This document shows, piece by piece, positions 1-9,152 of a stretch of DNA of 64,000 bases (its first letter is position 1; each line of letters begins with the position of its first letter). The DNA comes from an uncultured Faecalibacterium sp. (GTDB lineage: Bacteria; Bacillota; Clostridia; Oscillospirales; Ruminococcaceae), in contig CAKSWQ010000002.1 in assembly GCA_934512105.1 (NCBI GenBank), forward strand, positions 1 to 64,000. The letters run 5' to 3'. The notes below the pieces were generated by a model. That model did not search any database and was not told the DNA's origin. It saw only the letters and a program-made list of their open reading frames with translations. A program made the position numbers and the translations under genes.

Positions 1-279
1 AACGGCCTTAGCCTTGCGGCTTGCGTGCCGGTGACCGGCCGCACCCACCAGATCCGGGTGCATTTTGCGTCCATCGGTCATCCCCTTGCCGGGGACGACC
101 TTTACGGCGGCAGCCGGGAGCGCATTGCCCGGCAGGCGCTGCACTGCGCCAGACAAAGCTTTGCCGTGCCTGTATACACCCCGCTGCCGGACGGCATCCG
201 GGTGGAAATGCCTTTGCAGCTGCGCACCGTCACGGTGGAAAGCCCGCTGCCGCCGGATATGGAAGCGCTGTTTTCGTGA
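1..279 (+). CDS. RluA-family rRNA pseudouridine synthase, C-terminal fragment
   Basis: This is the 3' end of a gene that begins before the window. The frame is open from base 1 and stops with TGA at 277-279. Residues 11-22 read V-T-G-R-T-H-Q-I-R-V-H-F, followed by G-H-P-L-A-G-D-D-L-Y-G-G. This is the conserved C-terminal RNA-binding and fold signature of RluA/RluC/RluD pseudouridine synthases, which isomerise uridines in 23S rRNA or tRNA. The catalytic Asp motif (HRLD) lies upstream and is not visible, so substrate and activity cannot be judged. The family assignment is secure; the subgroup is not. Confidence 0.88.
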   Translation, partial: NGLSLAACVPVTGRTHQIRVHFASIGHPLAGDDLYGGSRERIARQALHCARQSFAVPVYTPLPDGIRVEMPLQLRTVTVESPLPPDMEALFS

Positions 280-318
280 AAACTGCGTGAAAAAAGTAGC
301 CAAATTTTATGTAAGCGC

Positions 319-346
319 TTGTTTCAAACCATGCAAAGTGTATAAT
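319..346 (+). promoter_or_regulatory. sigma-A promoter for the M23 peptidase gene
   Basis: TTGTTT (319-324), a 16-bp spacer and a perfect TATAAT (341-346) lie about 125 bases before the TTG start at 470. Confidence 0.7.
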
Positions 347-362
347 AAAAAGAGAGCGTATT

Positions 363-404
363 GTGTACAGGCCCTGTTGGCCTTTTGAACAGGGGAACGT
401 ACAC
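363..404 (+). promoter_or_regulatory. structured 5' leader hairpin upstream of the M23 gene
   Basis: Nested inverted repeats occur in the transcribed leader: GTGTAC (363-368) pairs with GTACAC (399-404), and CCCTGTT (372-378) with AACAGGG (388-394). It sits about 15 bases after the predicted transcription start and 65 bases before the ribosome site. No U-run follows directly. It does not match a riboswitch consensus that I recognise; a cis-regulatory role is inference. Confidence 0.4.
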
Positions 405-469
405 CATCTAGCTGCTGTGTTCCGGGCCGAAAAAATGCCCTGCAGCGGCGCAGGAAGGAGAAAATCCCG

Positions 470-2374
470 TTGATTGAAGATAAAACAAAGGAGCAGCAGC
501 CCGCTGCGCAGCCGGTACGGCAGCCCCGCCGCCAGAAGCTGCGCTCGCTGTGGGCACAGCTCCAGTGCCGGGGTGTGCTGCGGCGGCACAGGATGCGCCG
601 CAAGCGTCAGCACCGCTGGGAAAAGCTGTGGCGTAAGCTGCTGCACAACCCCGTAGCGCCCATGGTGGGCGAGACGCTGTACGCCGTAGGCTTTTCCGCC
701 GAGTATGCCGTTGTCCGCACAGGACGCAGCTTGCAGCACGGGCTGCGCCGTCTGCTGCAAACGGTAAGAGACCTGCTGAAAAATATCGCATCCATGGCGT
801 TCCCCGGGGCGGCGCAGCTGCTGCGGGATCTCTTCGGCCCGGTAGTGCTTGCCCTGCGGGGCACCGGGGCGCTGCTGCGCCACGCACACCGGGTACGCAA
901 GGAAAAAGGCTTTGGCGCTGCGCTGTGCGCAAGCGGGCACTTCCTTGCAGAGGGTATCACCGATAACATCCGTCTTGTGCCCCGTATGGCTATGTATGTG
1001 CTGCCCATGGCAGCGCTGGCTGTTATGCTGACGGTGTTCCAGACCACCATCCGCCAGCCCTACGCCTTGGAGGTGCAGGTGGACAACAAGACTGTGGGCT
1101 ATGTGGCCAACGAAGAGGTGTTTAATTCTGCGCTGGAAGCTGTGCAGCAGCGTATCAATTATTCCGGTACGGAGCAGGCACGCTTTACCGTGGAACCTAC
1201 TTATTCCGTGACAGTCGCCCACGATGTGATGGACGAAAATGACGTGGCTGACGCCATCCTTAAAAATTCCGGCGACCAGATCAGCGAGGGCACAGCTTTG
1301 TATCTGGACGGCGAGCTTACGGCCGTATGCGCGGACGGCACCAGTCTGCAAAGCTACATCAGCAGCCTGCTGGAGCCCTATGAGAACCCGGACGACCCTA
1401 ACACCACTGTGGGCTTCAACAAGGATGTCACGCTGGAAAACGGCATCTACTTCACCGAGAGCTTTCAGGAGGAAGCCGAGGTGGAGCAGCTGCTTTCCGG
1501 TGTGCAGCAGGCACAAAAGACCTACACCGTGCAAAGCGGCGACACCATCTGGGCCATCGCCCAGAAAAATGGCCTGACCGTGAAGGAACTGTGCGATATG
1601 AACACCGGCTTTACCGCCAATGGGGAAAACGGCCTGACCCAGAACTCCAAGATCCTGCCCGGCGATACATTGACTGTGGTGCGGGAGGAGGAGACGCTGG
1701 AAGTGCGTATCACCAAGGTGGAAAGCTGGGAGGAAGAGATCGCCTATACCACCGAGACCACCCAGTCCAACGAGCTGAACTCCGGTACCAAGCGCGTTAC
1801 CCAGACGGGCGAGAACGGCATCCGCACCGTGACGGCACAGCGGGTATACGATACAAACGGCAACCAGCTTTCCCAGCAGATCCTGAGCACCGTGGTGACC
1901 AAGGAACCTGTGACGGAAAAAGTTACGGTGGGCACCAAAAAGGCATCCTCCGGTGCAACCTCTTATATCAAAGGCAGCGGACAGTTCATCTGGCCGGTGC
2001 CCGGTTACAAATATTGCTCCCGCTGGTATGGCGGCAGCCATAAGGGCGTGGATATCTGCGCCGCCGCCGGTACGCCTATTTACGCTTCGGCAGGCGGTAC
2101 GGTGACCAAGGCCGGCTACAACCGCGCCGGTGCGGGCAACGGTTACGGCTACTCGGTCATCATCAGCCACAGCAATGGCTACACCACCGTGTACGCCCAC
2201 TGCCTGTCACTGGTGGTACATGCCGGTCAGTCGGTCAAGCAGGGGCAGCTCATCGGCTATGTGGGCAATACCGGACGCTCCAGCGGCAACCACTGCCACT
2301 TTGAGATCCGGCGCAATGGCTCCTATATCTCGCCGCAGACGGTGTTCAACCGCAGCAGCTATCGCAACCGATAA
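470..2374 (+). CDS. membrane-anchored LysM-G5-M23 murein endopeptidase
   Basis: This 634-residue protein probably acts as a cell-wall hydrolase cutting peptidoglycan cross-bridges. The TTG start is supported by AGGAAGGAG about 9 bases upstream. The first 170 residues are Arg-rich and cytoplasmic. One membrane segment lies at about 173-194. A variable extracellular region follows, then a LysM peptidoglycan-binding domain (about 350-404, beginning Y-T-V-Q-S-G-D-T-I), a G5 domain (about 406-485) and a C-terminal M23 domain (about 503-627). The Zn-binding motifs are intact: H-K-G-V-D near 525 and H-C-H near 608. The order LysM-G5-M23 is typical of clostridial SpoIIQ/DipM-like hydrolases. deoD follows after 30 bases, with no terminator seen between them. 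Confidence 0.9.
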   Translation: MIEDKTKEQQPAAQPVRQPRRQKLRSLWAQLQCRGVLRRHRMRRKRQHRWEKLWRKLLHNPVAPMVGETLYAVGFSAEYAVVRTGRSLQHGLRRLLQTVRDLLKNIASMAFPGAAQLLRDLFGPVVLALRGTGALLRHAHRVRKEKGFGAALCASGHFLAEGITDNIRLVPRMAMYVLPMAALAVMLTVFQTTIRQPYALEVQVDNKTVGYVANEEVFNSALEAVQQRINYSGTEQARFTVEPTYSVTVAHDVMDENDVADAILKNSGDQISEGTALYLDGELTAVCADGTSLQSYISSLLEPYENPDDPNTTVGFNKDVTLENGIYFTESFQEEAEVEQLLSGVQQAQKTYTVQSGDTIWAIAQKNGLTVKELCDMNTGFTANGENGLTQNSKILPGDTLTVVREEETLEVRITKVESWEEEIAYTTETTQSNELNSGTKRVTQTGENGIRTVTAQRVYDTNGNQLSQQILSTVVTKEPVTEKVTVGTKKASSGATSYIKGSGQFIWPVPGYKYCSRWYGGSHKGVDICAAAGTPIYASAGGTVTKAGYNRAGAGNGYGYSVIISHSNGYTTVYAHCLSLVVHAGQSVKQGQLIGYVGNTGRSSGNHCHFEIRRNGSYISPQTVFNRSSYRNR

Positions 2375-2404
2375 ATTACAATAAGATAAAAGGAGAGATC
2401 ATCT

Positions 2405-3124
2405 ATGTCTACCCCTCACATCAGCGCAGAAATGGGCGATTTCGCCAAGACAGTCCTTATGCCGGGTGACCCCCTGCGTGCCAAATTTATTGCCGACACC
2501 TTTTTGCAGGATGTCCGGCAGGTGACCGGCGTGCGCGGGATGCTGGGCTTTACCGGCACCTACGAAGGCCGCCCCATCAGCGTGATGGGCAGCGGTATGG
2601 GTATGCCTTCTATCGGCATCTACTCCTACGAGCTGTTCAGCTTCTATGGCGTGGAAAATATCATCCGCATCGGTTCTGCTGGCAGCTATACCGAAAAGGC
2701 CAAGCTGTTCGACACCGTGCTGGCTACCGGCGCTGTGAGCGAGAGCAACTACGCCCGGGTGCAGAGCGGCTTTACTGGCAACATCACCCTGCCTAGCGCA
2801 GCCCTGAACGAAAAGCTGCGTGCCTCCGCTGCAAAGCAGGGCATTCCCCTGATCGAGGGCAACATCCACTCTTCGGATGTGTTTTACCGCCAGCCCTCGG
2901 ACGCAAAGCCCACCTACTGGGAAAAGCTGCGGGACGAGGACGGCTGCCTGTGCGTGGAGATGGAAAGCTTTGCCCTGTTTGCCAACGCGCAGGTGCTGGG
3001 CAAGAATGCTGCCTGCCTGCTGACCATCTCGGACAGCTTTGTGGCCCCCGGCATCACCACCGCCGAGGAGCGCCAGAAGAGCTTTACCGACATGATGAAG
3101 GTCGCTCTGGGCGCAGAGTACTGA
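2405..3124 (+). CDS. deoD: purine nucleoside phosphorylase, DeoD type
   Basis: DeoD phosphorolyses purine (deoxy)nucleosides to base and (deoxy)ribose-1-phosphate in the cytoplasm. At 239 residues it has the length of hexameric trimeric-fold DeoD enzymes. Visible signatures are L-M-P-G-D-P-L-R-A (phosphate site) near residues 18-26, G-S-G-M-G-M-P-S near 60-67, the E-M-E-S purine/ribose-binding segment, and the catalytic Asp (about 210) in T-I-S-D-S-F. A ribosome site, AAAGGAGAG, precedes the ATG. A strong terminator follows. The next genes are cdd and a nucleoside-type ABC transporter, so the neighbourhood is a nucleoside salvage block. Confidence 0.95.
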   Translation: MSTPHISAEMGDFAKTVLMPGDPLRAKFIADTFLQDVRQVTGVRGMLGFTGTYEGRPISVMGSGMGMPSIGIYSYELFSFYGVENIIRIGSAGSYTEKAKLFDTVLATGAVSESNYARVQSGFTGNITLPSAALNEKLRASAAKQGIPLIEGNIHSSDVFYRQPSDAKPTYWEKLRDEDGCLCVEMESFALFANAQVLGKNAACLLTISDSFVAPGITTAEERQKSFTDMMKVALGAEY

Positions 3125-3137
3125 TCGCATAACTTTC

Positions 3138-3177
3138 CAGCGCGGCTGCCGCCCCAAGGCACAGCCGCGCTGTTTTT
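3138..3177 (+). terminator. rho-independent terminator after deoD
   Basis: A perfect 11-bp stem pairs 3138-3148 (CAGCGCGGCTG) with 3162-3172 and is followed by TTTTT. The cdd ribosome site begins only about 10 bases later, so it may allow partial read-through. Confidence 0.85.
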
Positions 3178-3199
3178 GCCCATAAAAGGAGGGAACAGC

Positions 3200-3652
3200 A
3201 TGACAAAACTGACCATGGAAGAAAAGCAGCAGCTGATCCGCATGGCGCTGGCCGCGCGGGAAAAGGCCTATGTGCCTTACAGCGATTTTATGGTGGGCGC
3301 TGCGCTGCGCGCTGCGGACGGCCGCATCTTTACCGGCTGCAACGTGGAGAACGCCGCCTTTACCCCCACCAGCTGCGCCGAGCGCACCGCCCTGTTCAAG
3401 GCAGTGGCGGAGGGAGTGACCGCGTTTACGGATATCGCCGTGGTGGGCAGCCGCCGGGGCGAAGTGAACCGGCAGATCACCTCGCCCTGCGGGGTGTGCC
3501 GTCAGGCACTGTTTGAGTTCGGTGGGCCGGAGCTGAATGTTATCATGGCAAAGACCCCGGAGGATTTCATCGAGCGCAGCATGGACGAGCTGCTGCCCTT
3601 CGGCTTTGGCCCCTCCAACGTGGCGGGCAACAGCGCCGTGGAAGGGGAATAA
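3200..3652 (+). CDS. cdd: cytidine deaminase
   Basis: Cdd converts cytidine or deoxycytidine to (deoxy)uridine. The 150-residue length fits the small tetrameric Zn enzymes. The Zn site is complete: C59-A-E61 carries one cysteine ligand and the catalytic Glu, and P-C97-G-V-C100 carries the other two cysteines. The substrate motif F-T-G-C-N-V-E-N is present near residues 44-51. An upstream in-frame ATG at 3176 exists, but AAAGGAGGG placed about 7 bases before 3200 decides the start. It lies between deoD and the nucleoside transporter genes, consistent with pyrimidine salvage. Confidence 0.94.
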   Translation: MTKLTMEEKQQLIRMALAAREKAYVPYSDFMVGAALRAADGRIFTGCNVENAAFTPTSCAERTALFKAVAEGVTAFTDIAVVGSRRGEVNRQITSPCGVCRQALFEFGGPELNVIMAKTPEDFIERSMDELLPFGFGPSNVAGNSAVEGE

Positions 3653-3759
3653 CTGTCTTTCTGCGAAAAACAGCGCAAGCAGGGATAAATTGGTTAAAAA
3701 GCATTACTTTTCTATAAATTATACAAGGGATTTGTAAAGAATTTGTAATCGGAAATTGC

Positions 3760-3788
3760 TTGCATCTGTCACATCCACCCGCTATACT
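3760..3788 (+). promoter_or_regulatory. sigma-A promoter for the BMP lipoprotein gene
   Basis: TTGCAT (3760-3765), a 17-bp spacer and TATACT (3783-3788) lie about 70 bases before the start at 3862. Confidence 0.75.
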
Positions 3789-3797
3789 TGAGCCAGT

Positions 3798-3819
3798 AAA
3801 TGTGCCAGAGTGCACATTT
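3798..3819 (+). promoter_or_regulatory. inverted repeat at the transcription start of the nucleoside transporter operon
   Basis: AAATGTGC (3798-3805) and GCACATTT (3812-3819) form an 8-bp dyad with a 6-bp centre, beginning 10 bases after the -10 box. The position suits a repressor operator; a 5' RNA hairpin is the alternative. Confidence 0.45.
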
Positions 3820-3861
3820 CATTCATTTGACGCAATTTTTTAAAATAAAGGAGAGTTTCTT

Positions 3862-5043
3862 ATGAAGATTTCTCGTCGTAACTTTCTGGCTGTGGCCGGT
3901 GCTGCTGCCGCTGCCGCTGCTCTGACCGCCTGCGGCGGTTCTTCCGCTTCTTCTACCAGCACTGCTTCTTCCGCAGCTGCCAGCTCTGCCGCCGCTTCCG
4001 GTGCAGCAGACGGCGCTGAGAAGATCGCCAAGGTCGCTCTGACCTGCGATACCGGCACGATCGATGATGAGAGCTTCAACCAGGCTTGCTGGGCTGCTGT
4101 TTCCGGCTACATGGGCGCCAACTGCCAGTACTACATCCCCGAGTCCGATGCTTCCGATGAGGACCGCGAGACCATGATCCGTCTGGCTGTCAACGAAGGC
4201 GCTGATGTTATCGTCTGCGTTGGCTACCTGTACGGCGCCTCTCTGGCTTGGGCTGCTGAGCAGTACCCCAACATCAAGTTCATCGCTATCGATGTGACCC
4301 AGGGCGATATCGGCACCGACAGCATCCCCGCCAACTGCTACTGCATCACCTTCAAGGAGGAGCAGGCAGGTTATCTGGCAGGCTACGCCGTTGTTAAGGA
4401 CGGCTACACCAAGCTGGGCTTCCTGGGCGGCATGGCTGTGCCCGCCGTTATCCGTTACGGCTACGGCTATGTGCAGGGCGCTGACGCTGCTGCAAAGGAG
4501 CTGGGCACCAACATTGACATCAACTACTTCTACGGCGGCCAGTTCTACGGCGATGCCAACATCACCTCCCGTATGGAGGGCTGGTACGCCAACGGCACCC
4601 AGATCGTCTTTGCCTGCGGCGGCGGCATCTACACCTCCGCTGTCGAGGCTGCCCTGAAGAACAACGGCTACGTTGTGGGCGTTGACGTTGACCAGAACTA
4701 CATCGGCGTGAACGGCGTGGCAAAGGACGGCTACGCTTACAACCCGTTCGTCACCTCCGCTATGAAGGGTCTGTCTGAGTCTGTCAGCACCGCTCTGGGC
4801 GATATCGAGGCCGGCGAGTGGAGCAACATCGCTGCCACCAACGGCAACTTCGGTCTGGAGGACGGCGAGTACGTCGGTCTGCCCACTGCTGATGACAGCT
4901 GGAACTTCAAGACCTTCACCAAGGACGAGTACGAGACCCTGAAGACCAAGATCGCTTCCGGCGAGCTCGTTGTGGACAACAGCTCCGACGACGCTACCAA
5001 GCCCACCGTCAGCGAGTTCACCAAGGTCAACTACATCCAGTAA
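3862..5043 (+). CDS. BMP-family nucleoside-binding lipoprotein (NupN/PnrA-like)
   Basis: This is the extracytoplasmic substrate-binding protein of a nucleoside ABC importer. The 393-residue precursor starts M-K-I-S-R-R-N-F-L and has an Ala-rich hydrophobic stretch ending L-T-A-C, where Cys is the lipid-modified residue. A Ser/Ala linker follows, then a BmpA/Med-type domain. The S-R-R-N-F-L stretch resembles a twin-arginine signal. The ATPase and two permeases downstream match the Bacillus nupNOPQ order, and deoD and cdd lie upstream. Purine nucleosides are the most probable ligands, inferred from family and context. A terminator separates this gene from the ATPase, which would make the binding protein more abundant than the membrane complex. 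Confidence 0.9.
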   Translation: MKISRRNFLAVAGAAAAAAALTACGGSSASSTSTASSAAASSAAASGAADGAEKIAKVALTCDTGTIDDESFNQACWAAVSGYMGANCQYYIPESDASDEDRETMIRLAVNEGADVIVCVGYLYGASLAWAAEQYPNIKFIAIDVTQGDIGTDSIPANCYCITFKEEQAGYLAGYAVVKDGYTKLGFLGGMAVPAVIRYGYGYVQGADAAAKELGTNIDINYFYGGQFYGDANITSRMEGWYANGTQIVFACGGGIYTSAVEAALKNNGYVVGVDVDQNYIGVNGVAKDGYAYNPFVTSAMKGLSESVSTALGDIEAGEWSNIAATNGNFGLEDGEYVGLPTADDSWNFKTFTKDEYETLKTKIASGELVVDNSSDDATKPTVSEFTKVNYIQ

Positions 5044-5073
5044 TCGCTTTCCCGGAATTACTCCCGTGAATAG

Positions 5074-5110
5074 GGGCGGGGTGCTCATGCAGGGGCACCC
5101 CGCCCTTTTT
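5074..5110 (+). terminator. terminator between binding protein and ATPase genes
   Basis: A perfect 11-bp GC-rich stem (5074-5084 with 5095-5105) is followed by TTTTT. Confidence 0.85.
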
Positions 5111-5204
5111 GTATGCCTGTGTAAGAGAAACAGCCGGGAAATCGTGCAGACCCTACAAAAGTAATACTTTTACTTGTGCTTTTTGACAAAAAATCAAAAA
5201 GCCG

Positions 5205-5233
5205 TGTGCAAACTGCAAAAAATCAGGTATAAT
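5205..5233 (+). promoter_or_regulatory. probable second promoter before the nucleoside ABC ATPase gene
   Basis: A perfect TATAAT lies at 5228-5233 with a weak -35 (TGTGCA, 5205-5210) at 17 bp. A consensus TTGACA at 5183-5188 is too far away to pair with it. Confidence 0.5.
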
Positions 5234-5285
5234 GGTTTGTAGAATAGAAAAGGTGTCGTTACGGCACGAAAGGAGAGTGAGCAGA

Positions 5286-6824
5286 TTGGCAGAGGATTAT
5301 GTGATCGAGATGCTCCACATTACCAAGGAATTCCCCGGTATCAAGGCAAACGATGATATCACCCTGCAGCTGCGCAAGGGCGAGGTACACGCCCTTCTGG
5401 GCGAGAACGGCGCGGGCAAAAGTACGCTGATGAGCGTGCTGTTCGGCCTGTATCAGCCGGAACAGGGCAAGATCCTGAAAAACGGCAAGGAGGTCGCCAT
5501 CCGCAACCCCAACGATGCCAACGCACTGGGCATCGGCATGGTGCACCAGCACTTCAAGCTGGTGGAATGCTTCAGCGTGCTGGACAACATCATTCTGGGC
5601 GTGGAGCCCAACAAGATGGGCTTTTTGCAGAAGGCCGAGGCACGCAAAAAGGTGATGGCGCTGAGCGAAAAGTACGGCCTGCGGGTAGACCCGGACGCAC
5701 TGATCAGCGATATCTCGGTGGGTATGCAGCAGCGCGTGGAGATCCTGAAGATGCTGTACCGCGACAACGAGATTTTGATCTTTGACGAGCCCACCGCTGT
5801 GCTGACCCCGCAGGAGATCGACGAACTGATGGAGATCATGCGCGGGTTCAAGAAGGAGGGCAAGTCCATCCTGTTCATCACCCATAAGCTCAACGAGATC
5901 ATGGCTGTGGCCGACCGCTGCACCGTGCTGCGCAAGGGCAAGTATATGGGCACGGTGGATATCAAGGGCACCACCAAGGAAGAACTTTCCCGCCGCATGG
6001 TGGGCCGTGACGTGCAGCTGCAGGTGGAAAAGCAGCCCGCGCACCCCGGAGAGACGGTGCTGGACGTGGAGAACGTTACCATCCACAACGACCAGCGCAA
6101 GAAGGACGTGGTCAAGGATGTGTCCTTCAAGGTGCACGCCGGCGAGATCGTCTGTCTGGCGGGCATCGAGGGCAACGGCCAGACCGAGTTCATCTACGGC
6201 CTGACCGGTCTGAGCAAGCTGTCTGGCGGCAAGCTTACGCTGGATGGCAAGGACATCACCCACGAGAGCATCCGCCAGCGCTCCAAGGATGGCATGGGGC
6301 ACATCCCGGAGGACCGCCACAAGCACGGTCTGGTGCTGGATTTCAGTCTGGAAAACAACATCGTATTACAGCGCTACTGGCAGCCGGAGTTCCAGAAGGG
6401 CGGCTTTATCCGTGCCGATAAGGTGCGCGAGTACTCCGACCGGCTGATCGAGCAGTACGACGTGCGCAGCGGTCAGGGCAGTGTGACCACCGTGCGCAGT
6501 ATGTCCGGCGGCAACCAGCAGAAGGCGATCATCGCCCGCGAGATCGACCGCGACCCCAAGCTGCTGGTGGCAGTGCAGCCCACCCGTGGTCTGGACGTGG
6601 GTGCCATTGAGTACATCCACCGCCAGATCGTGGCCGAGCGCGATAAGGGCAAGGCCGTGCTGCTGGTCAGCCTTGAACTGGACGAGGTGATGAACCTTTC
6701 TGACCGCATCCTTGTGATGTACGAGGGCGAGATCGTGGGCGAGTTTGATCCCAAGACCACCACCGTGCAGGAGCTGGGTCTGTATATGGCAGGCGCCCGC
6801 AAGCAGGGAAAGGAGGAGCAGTAA
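5286..6824 (+). CDS. nucleoside ABC importer ATPase with two nucleotide-binding domains (NupO-like)
   Basis: The 512-residue protein carries two ABC domains in tandem, as in RbsA/MglA/NupO ATPases that power sugar or nucleoside import. Domain 1 has a normal Walker A (G-E-N-G-A-G-K-S-T, residues 39-47), an I-S-V-G-M-Q-Q-R signature and Walker B I-L-I-F-D-E-P. Domain 2 has a degenerate Walker A (A-G-I-E-G-N-G-Q-T) but an intact S-G-G-N-Q-Q-K signature, usual for this family. The frame is open upstream, but GGAGAG about 9 bases before a TTG at 5286 favours that start. The permease gene follows after 3 bases. Confidence 0.92.
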   Translation: MAEDYVIEMLHITKEFPGIKANDDITLQLRKGEVHALLGENGAGKSTLMSVLFGLYQPEQGKILKNGKEVAIRNPNDANALGIGMVHQHFKLVECFSVLDNIILGVEPNKMGFLQKAEARKKVMALSEKYGLRVDPDALISDISVGMQQRVEILKMLYRDNEILIFDEPTAVLTPQEIDELMEIMRGFKKEGKSILFITHKLNEIMAVADRCTVLRKGKYMGTVDIKGTTKEELSRRMVGRDVQLQVEKQPAHPGETVLDVENVTIHNDQRKKDVVKDVSFKVHAGEIVCLAGIEGNGQTEFIYGLTGLSKLSGGKLTLDGKDITHESIRQRSKDGMGHIPEDRHKHGLVLDFSLENNIVLQRYWQPEFQKGGFIRADKVREYSDRLIEQYDVRSGQGSVTTVRSMSGGNQQKAIIAREIDRDPKLLVAVQPTRGLDVGAIEYIHRQIVAERDKGKAVLLVSLELDEVMNLSDRILVMYEGEIVGEFDPKTTTVQELGLYMAGARKQGKEEQ

Positions 6825-6827
6825 CAC

Positions 6828-7997
6828 ATGAATAAGAAAAAACTTTCCCGCGGCGGCAGCCTGCAAAGCTCTGTTACCAGCGTGCTGGCTGCACTGCTGT
6901 GCATCCTGATCGGGTTGCTGGTGGGCTTTCTGGTGCTGGTAGCCATCAACCCCGCACACGCATGGGGCGATGGCTTTGTGCGCATCCTCAAGGGTGGCTT
7001 CCACGATGCCCCCTACGGCGTAGGCAAGGAGCTGGCGAATGCTGCGCCCCTGATCATGACCGGCTTGTCCGTGGCCTTTGCCTTTAAGACCGGCCTGTTC
7101 AACATCGGCGCAGCCGGTCAGTATACGCTGGGCGCTTACGGCGCACTGTACTGCGCTATTATGCTCAAGCTGCCTTGGTTCGTCTGCCTGCTGGCCGCAG
7201 CAGTGCTGGGCGGCCTGTGGGGCGCGATCCCCGGCTTCTTCAAAGCCTACTTCAACATCAACGAGGTCATTACCTCCATCATGTTCAACTGGATCGGCCT
7301 GTATCTGGTAAACGAGCTCATCTACCAGAACGGCACCGGCCCCATGTACGACGTGCGCAACACCCGTACCCTGAACCTGAGCAAGAACGCCGACTTTGCC
7401 CAGTCCCTGATCCCGGACTTCGGCCTGAACAAGTTGTTCCAGACCAACAGCACCACCATTGCCATCTTTCTGGCGGCAGCGGTGGCTGTGCTGATCTGGG
7501 TGGTGCTGAACAAGACCACCTTCGGCTACGAGCTCAAGGCCGTTGGCCTGAACAAGAACGCCGCCCGCTATGCCGGTATCAACGAGAAGAAGAACATCAT
7601 CCTCTCCATGGCCATTGCCGGTGCGCTGGCAGGCTTCGGCGCAGGTCTGTTCTATCTGTCCAACGTGTCCCAGTGGAACCCGCTGAACTCCACCAGCCTG
7701 CCGGCCATGGGCTTCAACGGCATCTCGGTGGCACTGCTGGCCAGCTCCAACCCCATCGGCACCGTGTTCTCTGCAATGTTCATCTCCCACATCTCGGTCG
7801 GCGGCTCCTTCCTGTCCACCAAGTATTACCCCACCGAGATTTCGGATCTGATCAGCGGCATCATCATCTACCTGTGCGCATTCTCCATGCTGTTCCGGGG
7901 CAAGATCCAGAGCCTGTTGTTCAGGAACGCCGAAAAGACCAACGTGAACGCAGAGCCTGCGCCTGCCGCAGAAAAGACCAAAAAGGAGGGCAAGTAA
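6828..7997 (+). CDS. nucleoside ABC importer permease 1 (NupP-like)
   Basis: This is a 389-residue integral membrane protein of the BPD_transp_2 class. It has a long N-terminal membrane segment (about 17-40) and many hydrophobic helices, with the coupling region near [12 protein letters not shown] and the conserved [11 protein letters not shown]. The C-terminal tail is charged and Ala/Lys-rich. It starts 3 bases after the ATPase stop and ends 1 base before the second permease, so the three are cotranscribed and translationally linked. It forms half of the membrane channel. Confidence 0.9.
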   Translation: MNKKKLSRGGSLQSSVTSVLAALLCILIGLLVGFLVLVAINPAHAWGDGFVRILKGGFHDAPYGVGKELANAAPLIMTGLSVAFAFKTGLFNIGAAGQYTLGAYGALYCAIMLKLPWFVCLLAAAVLGGLWGAIPGFFKAYFNINEVITSIMFNWIGLYLVNELIYQNGTGPMYDVRNTRTLNLSKNADFAQSLIPDFGLNKLFQTNSTTIAIFLAAAVAVLIWVVLNKTTFGYELKAVGLNKNAARYAGINEKKNIILSMAIAGALAGFGAGLFYLSNVSQWNPLNSTSLPAMGFNGISVALLASSNPIGTVFSAMFISHISVGGSFLSTKYYPTEISDLISGIIIYLCAFSMLFRGKIQSLLFRNAEKTNVNAEPAPAAEKTKKEGK

Positions 7998-7998
7998 T

Positions 7999-8916
7999 AT
8001 GCTGCTTCTGATCAAATATACCCTGCTGTACGGCATCGTGCTGATGCTGGTGGCACTGGGCGGTATGTTCAGCGAACATTCCGGCATTATCAACATTGCG
8101 CTGGAGGGCATCATGGTCATCGGCGGTGTGGCCGGTGTGCTTACCCTGACCATGCTGCCTGCAAGCCTGTCGCCCTTCCTTGTGGTGCTCATCTCCATTC
8201 TGGTGGCAGCGCTGGCGGGTGTGGTTTACAGTCTGCTGCTGGCTTTTGCCTCCATCAACCTGAAGGCCGACCAGACCATCGGCGGCACGGCGCTGAACCT
8301 GCTGGCCACCGCCATTGCCGTGGTCATCTCCAAGTACTTCAGCGAGAGCGGCAGCGCCAAGCTGAACTACTCCAACAAGCCCTTCCTGTTCAGCATCGGC
8401 GGGCTGGAACTCAGCGTGTTCGTGCCGCTGGGGCTGATTTTGCTGGTGGTCAGCTACATCGTGCTGTACAAGACCCGCTTCGGCCTGCGTCTGCGTGCCT
8501 GTGGCGAGCACCCGCAGGCTGCGGACTCGGTGGGCATCAACGTCTACAAGATGCGCTACGCCGGTGTCATCCTTTCCGGTGCGCTGGGCGCCATCGGCGG
8601 TCTGGCCTATATCGTGCCCCCGGTGCAGACCTGGAACTTTGAAGTCGGCGTGGCCGGTGCAGGCTTTCTGGCGCTGGCAGTCATGATCTTTGGCCAGTGG
8701 AAACCCTTCCACATCTTTGGCGCAGCAATGTTCTTTGCTGTGTTCAAGAGCCTTGCCAACATTGCAGACTCCACCTTCCTCGCGCAGCTGCACTGGTCCA
8801 GCAACATCTATAATATGATGCCCTTCGTGGCTTCCATGGTCATTCTGGCATTCACCTCCAAAAACAGCATGGCCCCCAAGGCCGAAGGTATCCCCTACGA
8901 TAAGGGCTCCCGTTAA
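7999..8916 (+). CDS. nucleoside ABC importer permease 2 (NupQ-like)
   Basis: This 305-residue, very hydrophobic BPD_transp_2 permease is the partner of the preceding gene. The N-terminal segment contains H-S-G-I-I-N-I-A-L-E-G-I-M, the hallmark of the smaller permease in nucleoside and simple-sugar systems, and R-L-R-A-C-G-E-H-P-Q-A-A-D-S-V-G lies in the cytoplasmic coupling loop. GGAGGG precedes the ATG within the end of the previous gene. A terminator follows. The Na-independent ABC route and nucleoside substrate are inferred from synteny with nupNOPQ. Confidence 0.9.
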   Translation: MLLLIKYTLLYGIVLMLVALGGMFSEHSGIINIALEGIMVIGGVAGVLTLTMLPASLSPFLVVLISILVAALAGVVYSLLLAFASINLKADQTIGGTALNLLATAIAVVISKYFSESGSAKLNYSNKPFLFSIGGLELSVFVPLGLILLVVSYIVLYKTRFGLRLRACGEHPQAADSVGINVYKMRYAGVILSGALGAIGGLAYIVPPVQTWNFEVGVAGAGFLALAVMIFGQWKPFHIFGAAMFFAVFKSLANIADSTFLAQLHWSSNIYNMMPFVASMVILAFTSKNSMAPKAEGIPYDKGSR

Positions 8917-8945
8917 GCGCTTTTGTTGAAATTCCATAAAATCAG

Positions 8946-8984
8946 GGCATCCGCAGCCAACAAGGTGCTGCGGATGCCTTTTTT
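8946..8984 (+). terminator. terminator ending the nucleoside transporter operon
   Basis: A perfect 12-bp stem (8946-8957 with 8967-8978) is followed by six T residues. Confidence 0.88.
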
Positions 8985-9042
8985 ATACGGGGTAAGGCAC
9001 AATTTATCCATCTGCTTACAAGCAAAAAATGGCATTTTCCAC

Positions 9043-9071
9043 TTGTAAAATATGGCAAGATGTGCTATCAT
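9043..9071 (+). promoter_or_regulatory. sigma-A promoter for the tyrosine-kinase module
   Basis: TTGTAA (9043-9048), a 17-bp spacer and TATCAT (9066-9071) lie about 80 bases before the first gene. Confidence 0.7.
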
Positions 9072-9152
9072 TAAAAAACGAATGTGTATCTATGGGAACC
9101 CGGTGTACATTTCTTGCACTGCGGAAAAACAAGAAAGGTGAGTTTCTCTATT

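Noticed and set aside
3653..3861. Purine riboswitch before the nucleoside transporter genes
   Set aside because: The transcribed leader is about 70 bases and lacks the conserved purine-aptamer loops; only an 8-bp dyad is seen.
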